From the NCBI RefSeq assembly GCF_021601625.1, contig NZ_BQHR01000010.1, positions 124,001 through 188,000 of the forward strand: a stretch of 64,000 bases of DNA. The letters are read 5' to 3'. Origin of the DNA: Pseudomonas paraglycinae (GTDB taxonomy: Bacteria > Pseudomonadota > Gammaproteobacteria > Pseudomonadales > Pseudomonadaceae). Of the stretch, positions 34,730-48,538 are shown piece by piece (positions within the stretch are counted from its first letter, which is position 1; every line of letters begins with the position of its first letter). The translations under genes were made by a program, and so were the position numbers. Below the pieces are notes generated by a model that saw only the letters and a list, made by a program, of their open reading frames with translations, did no database searches and had not been told where the DNA came from.

Positions 34730-35197
34730 CGTTTCCTTATAAATAGATCTTCGGAGCCGCCAGGACCTGTTTACCCGGTTTGCCAAAGATAAAAATAAAG
34801 AAGGGAATTATTTAAAGCTTTTCTGTAAAGCTTGTAAAAGCTAGGTACACAGTTATCTGTGGATAACTGGCTCAAGGCCTTGTTTCAAGCGATGTACAGA
34901 GAATGACAACTACAGTGGAAAACCGTGTTCAGCCTGTGCTGCGCTGTCGGATAACCTGTGTGTGGAATAGGTTGTTATCCACAGGCTGGTTATCCACCGA
35001 CTTTCGCCCCCAGTTGTCCAGTGTGCTCAGATAGGGTTATCCACAGAGCTTATGCACACACCGTCGGTCGCCTTTTTCGCGTTTAACGCATTGATAAATC
35101 ATGTCCACCGGGCAACCTGCATGTGGATAAGTGGACGACTGGCCGCTACAATGGCCGCTTGTTTTTGCCTCACCGGCTTTCAACTTAGGGGATATCC
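34730..35197. other. oriC: Chromosomal replication origin oriC
   Basis: Between rpmH and dnaA, the usual Pseudomonas origin position. Exact DnaA boxes are at 34858-34866, 34975-34983, 35037-35045 and 35122-35130. Further boxes are TTATCCACC at 34990-34998 and TTATGCACA at 35050-35058, which fits TTATNCACA. An AT-rich candidate unwinding region lies at about 34735-34850 (for example AAAATAAAGAAGGGAATTAT). Orientation is mixed. No gene is present in the interval. Confidence 0.92.
35124..35152 (+). promoter_or_regulatory. Candidate dnaA promoter overlapped by a DnaA box
   Basis: TACAAT (-10, 35147-35152) is 17 bp downstream of TGGATA (-35, 4/6). The -35 lies inside the exact DnaA box 35122-35130, so DnaA binding should block it, giving simple autorepression. 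The leader to the GTG start is about 40 nt. Confidence 0.5.
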
Positions 35198-36721
35198 GTG
35201 TCAGTGGAACTTTGGCAGCAGTGCGTGGAGCTTTTGCGCGAAGAGCTGCCTGCCCAACAATTCAACACCTGGATCCGTCCACTACAGGTCGAAGCCGAAG
35301 GCGACGAGTTGCGCGTCTACGCACCGAACCGTTTTGTTCTGGACTGGGTCAACGAAAAGTACCTGGGGCGCGTCCTTGAACTGCTGGATGAGCATGGCAA
35401 CGGTCTCGCACCGTCGCTCTCCTTATTAATAGGCAGCAAGCGCAGTTCGGCTCCTCGTGCCGCACCGAACGCACCGTTGGCTGCTGCGCAAGTGTCCCAG
35501 GCTCAGGCCAATGCCGCGCCGGCCAGTGCGCCAGCACCAGCTCCGACGCCTGCGCCGACCAAGCGCACAACGCAGAAAACAGAAGAGATCAGTGAAGAGC
35601 CGTCCCGCGACAGCTTCGATCCGATGGCTGGTGCCGCGTCTCAACAGGCCCCGGTTCGCGCCGAACAGCGCACCGTGCAGGTCGAAGGCGCGCTCAAGCA
35701 TACCAGCTACCTGAACCGCACCTTTACCTTCGAAAACTTTGTCGAAGGTAAATCCAACCAGCTCGCCCGTGCGGCGGCCTGGCAGGTGGCAGACAACCCG
35801 AAGCACGGCTACAACCCGCTCTTCCTTTATGGCGGCGTAGGTCTGGGTAAGACGCACTTGATGCACGCGGTGGGTAACCATCTCTTAAAGAAGAACCCGA
35901 ATGCCAAGGTCGTGTACCTGCATTCCGAGCGTTTCGTTGCCGACATGGTCAAGGCACTGCAACTGAACGCGATCAACGAGTTCAAGCGTTTCTACCGTTC
36001 GGTGGACGCCCTGCTGATTGACGACATTCAGTTCTTCGCCCGCAAGGAACGTTCCCAGGAAGAGTTTTTCCACACCTTCAACGCCCTGCTTGAAGGTGGT
36101 CAGCAGGTCATTCTCACCAGTGACCGCTACCCGAAAGAAATCGAAGGCCTTGAAGAGCGCCTTAAATCCCGCTTTGGCTGGGGCCTGACGGTTGCCGTCG
36201 AGCCGCCGGAACTGGAAACCCGCGTCGCCATCTTGATGAAGAAGGCCGACCAGGCCAAAGTCGAGTTGCCACACGATGCGGCGTTCTTCATTGCCCAGCG
36301 CATTCGCTCCAACGTCCGTGAACTGGAAGGCGCGCTGAAACGCGTGATCGCCCACTCGCACTTCATGGGCCGCGACATCACCATCGAGTTGATTCGCGAA
36401 TCCCTGAAAGACCTGTTGGCGTTGCAGGACAAACTGGTCTCTGTGGATAACATTCAGCGCACCGTCGCCGAGTACTACAAGATCAAGATCTCCGACTTGC
36501 TGTCCAAACGCCGCTCGCGTTCGGTCGCTCGTCCGCGTCAGGTGGCCATGGCATTGTCCAAGGAACTGACCAACCACAGCCTGCCGGAAATCGGCGATGT
36601 GTTTGGCGGCCGCGACCACACGACGGTGTTGCACGCCTGCCGCAAGATCAACGAACTTAAGGAATCCGACGCGGACATCCGCGAGGACTACAAGAACCTG
36701 CTGCGTACACTGACCACTTGA
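35198..36721 (+). CDS. dnaA: Chromosomal replication initiator protein DnaA
   Basis: 507 aa, GTG start with AGGGGA 6 bp upstream. Domain I is residues about 1-80 ([20 protein letters not shown]). A flexible Ala/Pro-rich linker follows (about 85-170). The AAA+ domain has Walker [10 protein letters not shown] (212-220) and Walker [10 protein letters not shown]. Domain IV carries the DNA-binding signature [17 protein letters not shown]. It binds the TTATCCACA boxes of oriC. An exact box also lies in its own gene at 36442-36450. Confidence 0.98.
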   Translation: MSVELWQQCVELLREELPAQQFNTWIRPLQVEAEGDELRVYAPNRFVLDWVNEKYLGRVLELLDEHGNGLAPSLSLLIGSKRSSAPRAAPNAPLAAAQVSQAQANAAPASAPAPAPTPAPTKRTTQKTEEISEEPSRDSFDPMAGAASQQAPVRAEQRTVQVEGALKHTSYLNRTFTFENFVEGKSNQLARAAAWQVADNPKHGYNPLFLYGGVGLGKTHLMHAVGNHLLKKNPNAKVVYLHSERFVADMVKALQLNAINEFKRFYRSVDALLIDDIQFFARKERSQEEFFHTFNALLEGGQQVILTSDRYPKEIEGLEERLKSRFGWGLTVAVEPPELETRVAILMKKADQAKVELPHDAAFFIAQRIRSNVRELEGALKRVIAHSHFMGRDITIELIRESLKDLLALQDKLVSVDNIQRTVAEYYKIKISDLLSKRRSRSVARPRQVAMALSKELTNHSLPEIGDVFGGRDHTTVLHACRKINELKESDADIREDYKNLLRTLTT

Positions 36722-36760
36722 TGAACACCAGCGCAGCTTATTAAGGCAAGGGACTAGACC

Positions 36761-37864
36761 ATGCATTTCACCATTCAACGCGAAGCCCTGTTGAAACCCC
36801 TGCAACTGGTCGCAGGCGTCGTCGAGCGCCGACAGACCTTGCCGGTACTGTCCAACGTGCTGCTGGTTGTCGATGGCCAGCAACTGTCGCTGACCGGTAC
36901 CGACCTGGAAGTCGAGCTGGTCGGTCGCGTGCAACTCGAGGAGCCGGCTGAAACAGGTTCCATCACCGTGCCTGCGCGCAAGCTGATGGACATCTGCAAG
37001 AGCCTGCCGAACGATGCGCTGATCGATATCAAGGTCGACGAGCAGAAGCTGGTGGTGAAAGCCGGCCGTAGCCGTTTCACCCTGTCGACCCTGCCGGCCA
37101 ACGATTTCCCGACTGTGGAAGAAGGCCCGGGTTCGCTGACCACCAGCCTGGAACAGAGCAAGCTGCGTCGTCTGATCGAACGCACCAGTTTCGCCATGGC
37201 CCAGCAGGACGTGCGTTACTACCTCAATGGTATGTTGCTGGAAGTGTCGACCGGTGTGATCCGTGCCGTGGCTACCGACGGTCACCGTCTGGCCATGTGC
37301 TCGATGCAGGCCGACATCGGTCAGCAGGAACGCCATCAGGTGATCGTGCCGCGTAAAGGCATTCTCGAACTGGCACGTCTGCTCACCGAGCCGGACGGTA
37401 ACGTCAGCATCGTCCTGGGCCAGCACCACATCCGTGCGACCACCGGCGAATTCACCTTCACCTCGAAACTGGTCGACGGCAAGTTCCCGGACTACGAGCG
37501 CGTTCTGCCGAAGGGCGGCGACAAGCTGGTACTGGGCGATCGTCAGGCGTTGCGCGAAGCGTTCAGCCGTACCGCGATTCTGTCCAACGAGAAGTACCGC
37601 GGTATCCGTCTGCAACTGGCCAGCGGTCAGTTGAAGATCCAGGCCAACAACCCGGAGCAGGAAGAAGCGGAAGAAGAAGTAGGCGTGGAATACAACGGCG
37701 GCTCCCTGGAAATCGGCTTCAACGTCAGCTATCTGCTCGACGTGCTGGGCGTGATGACTACCGAGCAGGTTCGTCTGATCCTGTCCGACTCCAACAGCAG
37801 TGCGCTGGTGCAAGAGTCCGACAATGACGATTCGGCTTATGTTGTCATGCCGATGCGTCTGTAA
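36761..37864 (+). CDS. dnaN: DNA polymerase III beta sliding clamp
   Basis: 367 aa, three clamp domains. It starts MHFTIQREALLKPLQLVAGV and ends AYVVMPMRL, the conserved C-terminus near the protein-binding pocket. The ring tethers polymerase III to DNA. It is 39 bp after dnaA, in the dnaA-dnaN-recF-gyrB row. Confidence 0.98.
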   Translation: MHFTIQREALLKPLQLVAGVVERRQTLPVLSNVLLVVDGQQLSLTGTDLEVELVGRVQLEEPAETGSITVPARKLMDICKSLPNDALIDIKVDEQKLVVKAGRSRFTLSTLPANDFPTVEEGPGSLTTSLEQSKLRRLIERTSFAMAQQDVRYYLNGMLLEVSTGVIRAVATDGHRLAMCSMQADIGQQERHQVIVPRKGILELARLLTEPDGNVSIVLGQHHIRATTGEFTFTSKLVDGKFPDYERVLPKGGDKLVLGDRQALREAFSRTAILSNEKYRGIRLQLASGQLKIQANNPEQEEAEEEVGVEYNGGSLEIGFNVSYLLDVLGVMTTEQVRLILSDSNSSALVQESDNDDSAYVVMPMRL

Positions 37865-37878
37865 TCAGCTGACTCTGG

Positions 37879-41405
<3,527 letters not shown>

Positions 41406-41423
41406 TCCCGGTCGGCGCTAACG

Positions 41424-41454
41424 AAAAGGCCAACGCACAAGCGTTGGCCTTTTT
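41424..41454 (+). terminator. Rho-independent terminator after gyrB
   Basis: Arms AAAAGGCCAACGC and GCGTTGGCCTTTT around ACAA, followed by further Ts. It also separates gyrB from the convergent response-regulator gene and may serve both. Confidence 0.93.
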
Positions 41455-41467
41455 TATTGCCTGCGAT

Positions 41468-42184
41468 TCACTCCCCTGCCGCCACACTCTCCAACCGATA
41501 CCCATACCCATAAATCGTCAGCAACTGCCAACCCCGATCCGCCGTCAGCCCGAGCTTGTTGCGCAGGCGATAGATATGAGTGTCCAGTGGCCGAGACGTG
41601 GACATTTCTTCGTGGGGCCAGAATCGTTCGTATAGGTAATCCCGTGACAGCGGTCGGCCAAGGTTGCTGAACAGACAATGGGCGAGACGATACTCACGTT
41701 CAGTCATGACGATCGGTTTCCCGTCGCGGGTGACGGTCAGTTCGGCATCGTCGAACACCAGGTCATTGAAACGCAGAACCTCGGCCGGGGCGCTTCGTTG
41801 CAGGCTGTGCCGACGCAATACCGCCGCCACGCGGGCCTTCAGTTCATTGGGCCGAAACGGTTTGCTGACGTAATCGTCGGCCCCGGCATTCAGGGCCTGG
41901 ACGATATCGCTTTCACCGTCGCGGCTGGTGAGCATGATGGCCGCCGGGGGGGCTTCCATGTGTTCGCGGGTCCAGCGCAGCAGCGCGAGGCCGGTGAGGT
42001 CGGGCAATTGCCAATCGAGGATCAGCAGGTCGAAGGTTTCCCGGCGCAACTGTCGCAGCAGGTCTTCACCACTTTCGAAGCTGTGCAGTGACCAGGGCTG
42101 TCCTCCGGCCTCGGCCATTTGTTGCAGGGTCTGCTCGACCCGGCGCAGTTCGGCGGGTTCATCGTCTAGTATCGCAACGCGCAT
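41468..42184 (-). CDS. Response regulator, OmpR/PhoB family
   Basis: 238 aa. The receiver domain has the acidic pair DD7-8, phospho-acceptor Asp57 (LILDWQLPD), T86/S87 and K108 (YVSKPF). The C-terminal winged helix has REYRLAHCLFSNLGRPLSRD and RLRNKLGL. It is divergent from, and 163 bp away from, a histidine kinase gene that is its likely partner. Target genes are unknown. Confidence 0.9.
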   Translation of the reverse strand: MRVAILDDEPAELRRVEQTLQQMAEAGGQPWSLHSFESGEDLLRQLRRETFDLLILDWQLPDLTGLALLRWTREHMEAPPAAIMLTSRDGESDIVQALNAGADDYVSKPFRPNELKARVAAVLRRHSLQRSAPAEVLRFNDLVFDDAELTVTRDGKPIVMTEREYRLAHCLFSNLGRPLSRDYLYERFWPHEEMSTSRPLDTHIYRLRNKLGLTADRGWQLLTIYGYGYRLESVAAGE

Positions 42185-42347
42185 ACGCGGTGGTTCCTTG
42201 TCGCTCGGGTGGGTGCCGACCGGATCGGCTCACTCCATGCAGTGAAAGTAAGCGGCACGCCATAGGGCGAGCCGCTATGATTCTTCGGGTCTACGTCCTC
42301 AGACCGGCCGCCTATGAAACCATTCAACCCGCCCTGCCCTGTTTCCC

Positions 42348-43889
42348 ATGAATAACCAGCGCCGACATGAAAGCCGCGTCCCCAGCCAGGTTCAGCGTTT
42401 GTTCCGGCAACTGGTGCGCGAGTGGGTGTGGATAAGTCTAGTGCTGTTGCCGCTGACTGCACTGCTTTCCTGGCGCGCGCAGATCAATTTGCATGACCCG
42501 GCGCCATTGATGGGCGCAGGACTCTCGGTAGCCATGGTCGCGTGCGTACTTGGATTGCTGCTGTGGCGTCCACGTCTGGCGCTCTGGCTGACATTGGGCG
42601 GGATGGCCTGCGTGCTGCTGACCAGTGCGGGGCTGGCGGAGATGAGGCGTTGGTGGTCGCCGACACCGGCGGTGCTGGGTATGTTGTTCGGTTATTTGAT
42701 CTGGAACTGGCGACGTCTGAGCGTGGTGCTGACCTATTTCGGCTGGGAGCTGGCGCGGCTGGACAGTGAACCGAAAGTCTTTCCCGAACGGCGTCGGGCG
42801 CAGTTTCCCAGCGCCGACCGCTTGCAGGGGCAGATCATGGCGCTTGAGCAAGCCATGAGCCGCACCCGCGATACCCGCCGATTCATTGCCGACGGGCTGG
42901 AGTATCTGCCGGTCGCAACGCTGATCAGCGATCCACGGGGACAAGTCTTGTTGGGCAACCGCAAGGCCCGGAGCCTGTTCGATCACAATCTGGTGGGCGA
43001 GGATGTGCTCGATCAACTCGCGAGCCTGGGCTATCCGGAGTTGTCCACAGAGTCGCGTCCGCCGCTATCCGAGCTTCCTCTGCTGGAATTTCGTGACCAC
43101 AAGGAGCGTAGCCTGCGTCTGGAGCGCGCCGCTTTATTGCCGGTCGATGGCGACTTGCCGATCGGCTGGCTCCTGAGCCTCACTGACCTGAGCGCCGAAC
43201 GCGCCGCCGAGGAACAGCGCGGTGTGTTGCTGCGCTTCCTGTCCCATGACCTGCGTGCCCCTCATTCGGCGATTCTTGCCCTGCTCGAGGTACACCGGCA
43301 TCAGACGGGAACGGATTCGCCGCTGTTCGAACAGATTGAGCGCCAGGTACGCCGGGCGCTGGAGCTCACCGACGGCTTTGTTCTGCTGGCACGGGCCGAA
43401 TCCGAGACGTATCAGTTTCAACCGAGCCTGTTCGGGATGCTGGTCATGGACGTGCTGGATCAGGCCTTGCCCATCGCCCAGCAAAAACGCATTGAGCTTT
43501 TGAGCGACATGGACGAACAATCACACGAGCGCCTGATCCTGGCCGATCAGGGCTTGCTGACCCGCGCACTGTTCAACCTGCTGGAAAATGCAATCAAGTA
43601 CAGCCCGGCCGGATCAACCGTCGATCTGCGTGTCAGTTGCCACAACGACTGGCTGCGTTGTGAACTGACCGATCAAGGCAAAGGCATCGCTGCAGAGGAG
43701 CTGCCCGACCTGTTCAGCCAGTACCGGCGCTTTTCTTCTGCACAGGGCATCGACGGCGTGGGCCTGGGGTTGTCGATGGTCAAAGCCGTGGTCGATCACC
43801 ATGGCGGTCGGATCGAGTGCCTGAGCGTGGTCGATCAAGGCACGACGTTCCGCCTGGATCTGCCGCTGATCGCCGAAGAGCAGGCATAA
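42348..43889 (+). CDS. Membrane sensor histidine kinase, apparently without its periplasmic domain
   Basis: 513 aa. Four hydrophobic segments lie in the first 125 residues (about 25-43, 57-73, 78-95, 106-122), with only about 12 residues between the first and second. A PAS-like region follows (about 175-285), then HisKA with His300 (FLSHDLRAPHS), N box LLENAIKYSPAG, G1 DQGKGIAAEEL and G2 GVGLGLSMV. Relatives as I remember them carry a CHASE2 sensor of about 280 residues between the first two membrane helices; here they are joined directly. The kinase core is complete, so the gene is probably functional but senses differently. Confidence 0.85.
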   Translation: MNNQRRHESRVPSQVQRLFRQLVREWVWISLVLLPLTALLSWRAQINLHDPAPLMGAGLSVAMVACVLGLLLWRPRLALWLTLGGMACVLLTSAGLAEMRRWWSPTPAVLGMLFGYLIWNWRRLSVVLTYFGWELARLDSEPKVFPERRRAQFPSADRLQGQIMALEQAMSRTRDTRRFIADGLEYLPVATLISDPRGQVLLGNRKARSLFDHNLVGEDVLDQLASLGYPELSTESRPPLSELPLLEFRDHKERSLRLERAALLPVDGDLPIGWLLSLTDLSAERAAEEQRGVLLRFLSHDLRAPHSAILALLEVHRHQTGTDSPLFEQIERQVRRALELTDGFVLLARAESETYQFQPSLFGMLVMDVLDQALPIAQQKRIELLSDMDEQSHERLILADQGLLTRALFNLLENAIKYSPAGSTVDLRVSCHNDWLRCELTDQGKGIAAEELPDLFSQYRRFSSAQGIDGVGLGLSMVKAVVDHHGGRIECLSVVDQGTTFRLDLPLIAEEQA

Positions 43890-43891
43890 AA

Positions 43892-43913
43892 AAACCGGCT
43901 ATATCAGCCGGTT
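43892..43913 (+). terminator. Terminator hairpin after the histidine kinase
   Basis: Arms AAACCGGCT and AGCCGGTTT with a short loop (ATATC region), starting just after the stop codon. The A-run before it and the TTTCC after it suggest possible function in both directions. Confidence 0.8.
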
Positions 43914-44033
43914 TCCTTACTTCCGAAAAAAACTTATGCACCTTTTACGGCGTTTTATCAGTTTCGGAAATATATAAGTAAATCAGTTACTTAATTTGAT
44001 AATTCGGGACTTTGCGAACAAACCGTACACAGG

Positions 44034-44042
44034 TTATCCACA
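44034..44042 (+). promoter_or_regulatory. DnaA box four bases after the acyltransferase stop codon
   Basis: Exact TTATCCACA on the plus strand, just downstream of the minus-strand gene ending at 44047. Confidence 0.65.
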
Positions 44043-44046
44043 AATC

Positions 44047-44826
44047 TCAGACAGCGATCTGATCGTTCGCAGCCGGTGCCTCAGGGGCCGGAGGCAGCGA
44101 GCCCATTTCTCGTTGCGTTTTCTCGTTCCACGCCTGCACCCGGTCATTCAGATCGGCGATGGCGCGCGGGCCGCTGCCCTCGGCGTACATCGGCTCACCG
44201 ATGACCACGGTAATCACACCCTGCTTTTTACCCCAACCGATTTTCGGCCAGAACTTGCCGGCATTGTGCGCAATCGGCAGCACCGGAAGCGCCGCATTCA
44301 CCGCCAACGCGCTGCCACTGCGGGAGAACTTGCCGATGGTGCCGTGGGGAACGCGAGTGCCTTCAGGGAAGATCAGCACCCAGACATTATCCTTGAGCAG
44401 CTCGTCACCCTTCGCAGCCACTTGCTTGAGGGCGGCTTTCGGGTTGTCGCGGTCAATCGCGATCGGCCGCAGCATGGCCATCGCCCAGCCGAAGAACGGC
44501 ACGTACAGCAGTTCGCGCTTGAGCACCTGGCTCAAGGGCGAGAAATAAGCGGAGAGAAAAAACGTCTCCCACGTGCTCTGGTGGTTCGATTGAATCACGC
44601 AGGGCCGGTCAGGGACGTTTTCCGCGCCTTTGACTTCGTAACGGATACCGAGAAACACCTTGGTCAACCACAAGGCGCAGCGGCACCAGTACACGTTGAT
44701 GAAACGATAGCGCGCCTTGAACGGCAGAAAGGGCGCGATAAAAAAGCTCAGGCTGCACCACAGCAGAGCGGTGGTGCCCAGCAGCAGGTAAAAGAGGAAG
44801 ATTCTGATGGCCTGCAGTATCGACAT
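44047..44826 (-). CDS. 1-acyl-sn-glycerol-3-phosphate acyltransferase, PlsC family
   Basis: 259 aa from the ATG at 44826 (MSILQAIRIFLFYLLLG), with an N-terminal membrane segment (about residues 5-35). The catalytic motif is NHQSTWETF, so H-x4-E rather than the more common H-x4-D; this variant is known in a subset of the family. The substrate motif is FPEGTRVPHG. It probably makes phosphatidic acid at the inner membrane. It lies 82 bp downstream of gmhB on the same strand. An open frame extending 15 codons further upstream is not favoured. Confidence 0.88.
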   Translation of the reverse strand: MSILQAIRIFLFYLLLGTTALLWCSLSFFIAPFLPFKARYRFINVYWCRCALWLTKVFLGIRYEVKGAENVPDRPCVIQSNHQSTWETFFLSAYFSPLSQVLKRELLYVPFFGWAMAMLRPIAIDRDNPKAALKQVAAKGDELLKDNVWVLIFPEGTRVPHGTIGKFSRSGSALAVNAALPVLPIAHNAGKFWPKIGWGKKQGVITVVIGEPMYAEGSGPRAIADLNDRVQAWNEKTQREMGSLPPAPEAPAANDQIAV

Positions 44827-44908
44827 GGCGACGTTTACCGTTACGGGCGATGCCCGACTGTTCAAGCGCACTCCCGATCAATCCCTGGTCAGGAACTTCA
44901 GAAGCACT

Positions 44909-45442
44909 CTAGTTGTGGATAAGTTCTGCGGCAATCGCCGCGAGATCGTCAAAAATCAGGGTGCCCACCGGCAAGGTCTTGGCCTGAGTCTTTTCGCCTT
45001 TCCCGGTCTTTACCAAAACGGGCTGTGAATCGACGGCTTTGGCGGCCTCCAGGTCACCAAGGCTGTCGCCGACGAACCAGACATTCGTCAGCGCGACGTC
45101 GTAATGCTGCGCGATGGTTTTCAACATCCCCGGTTTCGGCTTGCGGCAGTCGCAACCCTCGTCCGGCCCATGCGGGCAGTACACGATCAACCCGACTTCA
45201 CCGCCCTGCTCCGCCACCAGTTCGCGCAGACGCGCGTGCATGGCATCGAGGGTGGCGAGGTCGTAGTAGCCGCGAGCAATGCCCGACTGGTTGGTGGCGA
45301 CCGCCACCGTCCAGCCGGCCTTGCTCAACTGCGCAATCGCTTCGATCGAGCCGGGCAGCGGAATCCACTCCTCCACCGACTTGATGTAAGCGTCGGAGTC
45401 GTAATTGATCACTCCGTCCCGATCGAGAATCAGCAGTTTCAA
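44909..45442 (-). CDS. gmhB: D-glycero-beta-D-manno-heptose-1,7-bisphosphate 7-phosphatase
   Basis: 177 aa from a TTG at 45442 with GAGGGA 6 bp upstream; another TTG two codons earlier is possible. HAD phosphatase: the nucleophile motif is LLILDRDGVINYDSD (Asp7, Asp9), the zinc-binding cysteine loop is CPHGPDEGCDCRKPKPGM, and VGDSLGDLEAA is motif IV. It acts in ADP-heptose synthesis for the LPS core. It follows glyS by 10 bp. An exact DnaA box lies in the last codons (44924-44932). Confidence 0.93.
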   Translation of the reverse strand: MKLLILDRDGVINYDSDAYIKSVEEWIPLPGSIEAIAQLSKAGWTVAVATNQSGIARGYYDLATLDAMHARLRELVAEQGGEVGLIVYCPHGPDEGCDCRKPKPGMLKTIAQHYDVALTNVWFVGDSLGDLEAAKAVDSQPVLVKTGKGEKTQAKTLPVGTLIFDDLAAIAAELIHN

Positions 45443-45452
45443 CAGCAATCCC

Positions 45453-47507
45453 TCAACCCAGCAGCGAAATGTCGGCAACGCCCAGGAACAGGCCACGCAG
45501 ACGCGCCAGCAGCGCGTAACGGTTGGCCCGTACATTGGCGTCTTCGGCATTGACCATCACCGCGTCGAAGAACGCGTCGACCGGCTCGCGCAGGGCGGCC
45601 AGACGTGCCAGCGATTCGTTGTACTGACGCGCCGCGGCCATTGGCTGTACAGCCTGGTCCGCCTGCTGGATCGCCGAGTACAGTGAGAACTCGTTGGCGT
45701 TGTCGAAGTACTTGGCCTGAACGTCGGTCGGCACCGAGCCTTCGACTTTACTCAGCAGGTTCGAAACACGCTTGTTCACCGCCGCCAGCGCTGCCGCTTC
45801 CGGCAGTTTGCGGAAGGCCTGCACCGCTTGCACACGCTGGTCGAAGTCCAGCGCCGAACCCGGCTTCAGGGCACGTACCGACAGGTAAGTGGCAACATCC
45901 ACGCCTTCGTCTTCGTAACGCGCACGCAGACGATCGAAGATGAACTCCAGCACCGCGTCGTTCAGGCCGGCAGCCTTGACCTTGGCACCAAACGCATTCA
46001 CGGCGAACGCCACGGCGTCGTTCAGGTCCAGATCCAGTTGTTTCTCGATCAGGATCCGCAGCACGCCCAGTGCCGCACGGCGCAGGGCATACGGGTCTTT
46101 GCTGCCGGTCGGCAACATGCCGATGCCGAAGATGCCGACCAGGGTGTCGAGCTTGTCGGCGATGGCCACGGCCGCACCGGTCAGGGTGGCTGGCAGTTCA
46201 GCGCCGGCACCGCGCGGCATGTACTGCTCGTTCAGCGCCAGGGCGACGTCTTCCGGCTCGCCGTCATTGAGGGCGTAGTAGTAACCGGCGACACCTTGCA
46301 TCTCCGGGAACTCGCCGACCATTTCGGTGGCCAGGTCGCACTTCGACAGCAACCCTGCACGGGCAGCCCACGAAGCGTTGCCACCGATGCGAGCGGCGAT
46401 GTACGCGGCCAGTTTCGATACGCGCTCGGCCTTGTCGTAGACGCTGCCGAGTTTTTCCTGGAACACCACGTTCTGCAGGCGATCGTTGAACGCTTCGAGC
46501 TTCTGCTTCTTGTCCTGCTTGAAGAAGAACTCGGCGTCGGTCAGACGTGGGCGAACCACTTTCTCGTTACCGGCGATGATCTGCTGCGGGTCTTTGGATT
46601 CGATGTTGGCCACGGTGATGAAACGCGGCAGCAACTTGCCATCGGCATCCAGCAGGCAGAAGTACTTCTGGTTGTCCTGCATGGTGGTGATCAGCGCTTC
46701 CTGCGGCACGTCCAGGAAACGTTCCTCGAACGAGCACACCAGCGGCACCGGCCACTCGACCAGCGCAGTCACTTCGTCGAGCAGCGCCGGTGGCACGATC
46801 GCGGTGCCTTCCTGACGGGTCGCCAGCTCTTCGGTGCGCTTGCTGATGATTTCGCGACGCTCGTTGGCGTCGGCCAGCACGTAGGCGGCACGCAGATCTG
46901 CCAGATAGCTCGACGGCGAACCGATGCGCACGCTTTCCGGGTGGTGGAAACGGTGGCCACGGGATTCACGACCAGCCTTTTGGGCAAGGATCGTGCAGTC
47001 GATGACCTGGTCGCCGAGCAGCATCACCAGCCACTGGGTCGGACGCACGAACTCTTCCTTGCGCGCACCCCAACGCATGCGTTTCGGGATCGGCAGATCG
47101 TTCAGCGAGTCTTCGACGATGGTCGGCAGCAGGCTGGCGGTCGGCTTGCCGGCGATGTTCTGGCTGTAGCGCAGTTTAGGACCGCTCTGGTCGATTTCAC
47201 TCAGATCGACGCCGCACTTCTTGGCAAAGCCCAGTGCCGCTTGAGTCGGGTTGCCTTCGGCATCGAAAGCGGCCTGACGCGGCGGGCCGTCGAGGTTGAT
47301 GCTGCGATCCGGCTGCTGGGTGGCCAGCGCGGTGATCAGCACAGCCAGACGGCGCGGCGCGGCGTAGACGGTTTTGGTCTCGTAATTCAGGCCGGCAGCT
47401 TGCAGGCCCTTGTCGATACCGGCCAGGAACGCTTCGGCCAGGGTGTTCAGGGCTTTGGGTGGCAGTTCTTCGGTGCCCAGTTCAACCAGAAAATCTTGAG
47501 CACTCAT
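45453..47507 (-). CDS. glyS: Glycyl-tRNA synthetase beta subunit
   Basis: 684 aa, full length. It starts [20 protein letters not shown] and has the conserved [15 protein letters not shown] stretch and a C-terminal anticodon-binding domain. It forms the alpha2beta2 enzyme with GlyQ. It overlaps the glyQ stop by 4 bp. Confidence 0.97.
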   Translation of the reverse strand: MSAQDFLVELGTEELPPKALNTLAEAFLAGIDKGLQAAGLNYETKTVYAAPRRLAVLITALATQQPDRSINLDGPPRQAAFDAEGNPTQAALGFAKKCGVDLSEIDQSGPKLRYSQNIAGKPTASLLPTIVEDSLNDLPIPKRMRWGARKEEFVRPTQWLVMLLGDQVIDCTILAQKAGRESRGHRFHHPESVRIGSPSSYLADLRAAYVLADANERREIISKRTEELATRQEGTAIVPPALLDEVTALVEWPVPLVCSFEERFLDVPQEALITTMQDNQKYFCLLDADGKLLPRFITVANIESKDPQQIIAGNEKVVRPRLTDAEFFFKQDKKQKLEAFNDRLQNVVFQEKLGSVYDKAERVSKLAAYIAARIGGNASWAARAGLLSKCDLATEMVGEFPEMQGVAGYYYALNDGEPEDVALALNEQYMPRGAGAELPATLTGAAVAIADKLDTLVGIFGIGMLPTGSKDPYALRRAALGVLRILIEKQLDLDLNDAVAFAVNAFGAKVKAAGLNDAVLEFIFDRLRARYEDEGVDVATYLSVRALKPGSALDFDQRVQAVQAFRKLPEAAALAAVNKRVSNLLSKVEGSVPTDVQAKYFDNANEFSLYSAIQQADQAVQPMAAARQYNESLARLAALREPVDAFFDAVMVNAEDANVRANRYALLARLRGLFLGVADISLLG

Positions 47508-48457
47508 TGTGCAGCCTCCAGCTTGGCCAGTACTTCGTCACGCAGGTCCGGGGTTGCCATCGGGAAGCCCAGCTTGGCGCGGGCCAGCAGGTAGGCTTGG
47601 GCGACGGAACGCGCCAGGGTGCGAACGCGCAGAATGTATTGCTGACGCGCAGTCACCGAGATCGCCCGGCGCGCATCCAGCAGGTTGAAGGTGTGCGAGG
47701 CCTTCAGAACCATTTCGTAGCTTGGCAACGGCAGCGGCTGGTCGAGTTCGATCAGGCGCTTGGCTTCGCTTTCATAGAAATCGAACAGTTCGAACAGCTT
47801 GTCGACGTTGGCGTGTTCGAAGTTGTAGGTGGACTGCTCCACTTCGTTCTGGTGGAACACGTCGCCGTAGGTCACTTTGCCGAACGGACCGTCAGCCCAG
47901 ACCAGGTCGTAGACCGAGTCCACGCCCTGCAGGTACATGGCCAGACGCTCCAGACCGTAGGTGATCTCGCCGGTCACCGGGTAGCACTCGATGCCGCCCG
48001 CCTGCTGGAAGTAAGTGAACTGGGTCACTTCCATACCGTTCAGCCAGACTTCCCAGCCCAGACCCCAGGCGCCGAGGGTCGGCGATTCCCAGTTGTCTTC
48101 GACGAAGCGGATGTCGTGGACCAGCGGGTCCAGGCCGACATGCTTGAGGGAGCCCAGGTACAGCTCCTGAAAGTTGTCCGGGTTCGGCTTCAGGACTACC
48201 TGGAACTGGTAGTAGTGCTGCAGACGGTTCGGGTTTTCGCCGTAACGGCCGTCAGTCGGACGGCGGCTTGGCTGCACGTAGGCGGCGTTCCAGGTTTCCG
48301 GGCCGATGGCGCGCAGGAATGTCGCGGTGTGGAAAGTGCCGGCGCCTACTTCCATATCGTAGGGCTGAAGTACCACACAACCTTGCTCGGCCCAGTATTG
48401 CTGGAGCGCGAGGATCAAGTCTTGGAAGGTACGCACGGCTGGCGTAGGCTGGCTCAC
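47504..48457 (-). CDS. glyQ: Glycyl-tRNA synthetase alpha subunit
   Basis: 317 aa from a GTG at 48457 ([16 protein letters not shown]); the open frame runs 44 codons further upstream but into the divergent tag promoter region. Class II catalytic motifs are [36 protein letters not shown] and [12 protein letters not shown]. It pairs with GlyS. Confidence 0.96.
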   Translation of the reverse strand: MSQPTPAVRTFQDLILALQQYWAEQGCVVLQPYDMEVGAGTFHTATFLRAIGPETWNAAYVQPSRRPTDGRYGENPNRLQHYYQFQVVLKPNPDNFQELYLGSLKHVGLDPLVHDIRFVEDNWESPTLGAWGLGWEVWLNGMEVTQFTYFQQAGGIECYPVTGEITYGLERLAMYLQGVDSVYDLVWADGPFGKVTYGDVFHQNEVEQSTYNFEHANVDKLFELFDFYESEAKRLIELDQPLPLPSYEMVLKASHTFNLLDARRAISVTARQQYILRVRTLARSVAQAYLLARAKLGFPMATPDLRDEVLAKLEAAQ

Positions 48458-48538
48458 GAAATTCACCTGTTTCTTGGGCTGCGATTTAAAGAGCGGGAGT
48501 ATACCCGATTCAGTCGCACCTCCACCCCCTGGAGCCTT

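Noticed and set aside
35885-37813. 642-codon open frame on the minus strand
   Set aside because: It is antisense to dnaA and dnaN, both full-length and unmistakable.
44047-44826. H-x4-E instead of H-x4-D in the acyltransferase as a broken active site
   Set aside because: This variant is known in a subset of the PlsC family, so the enzyme is probably active.
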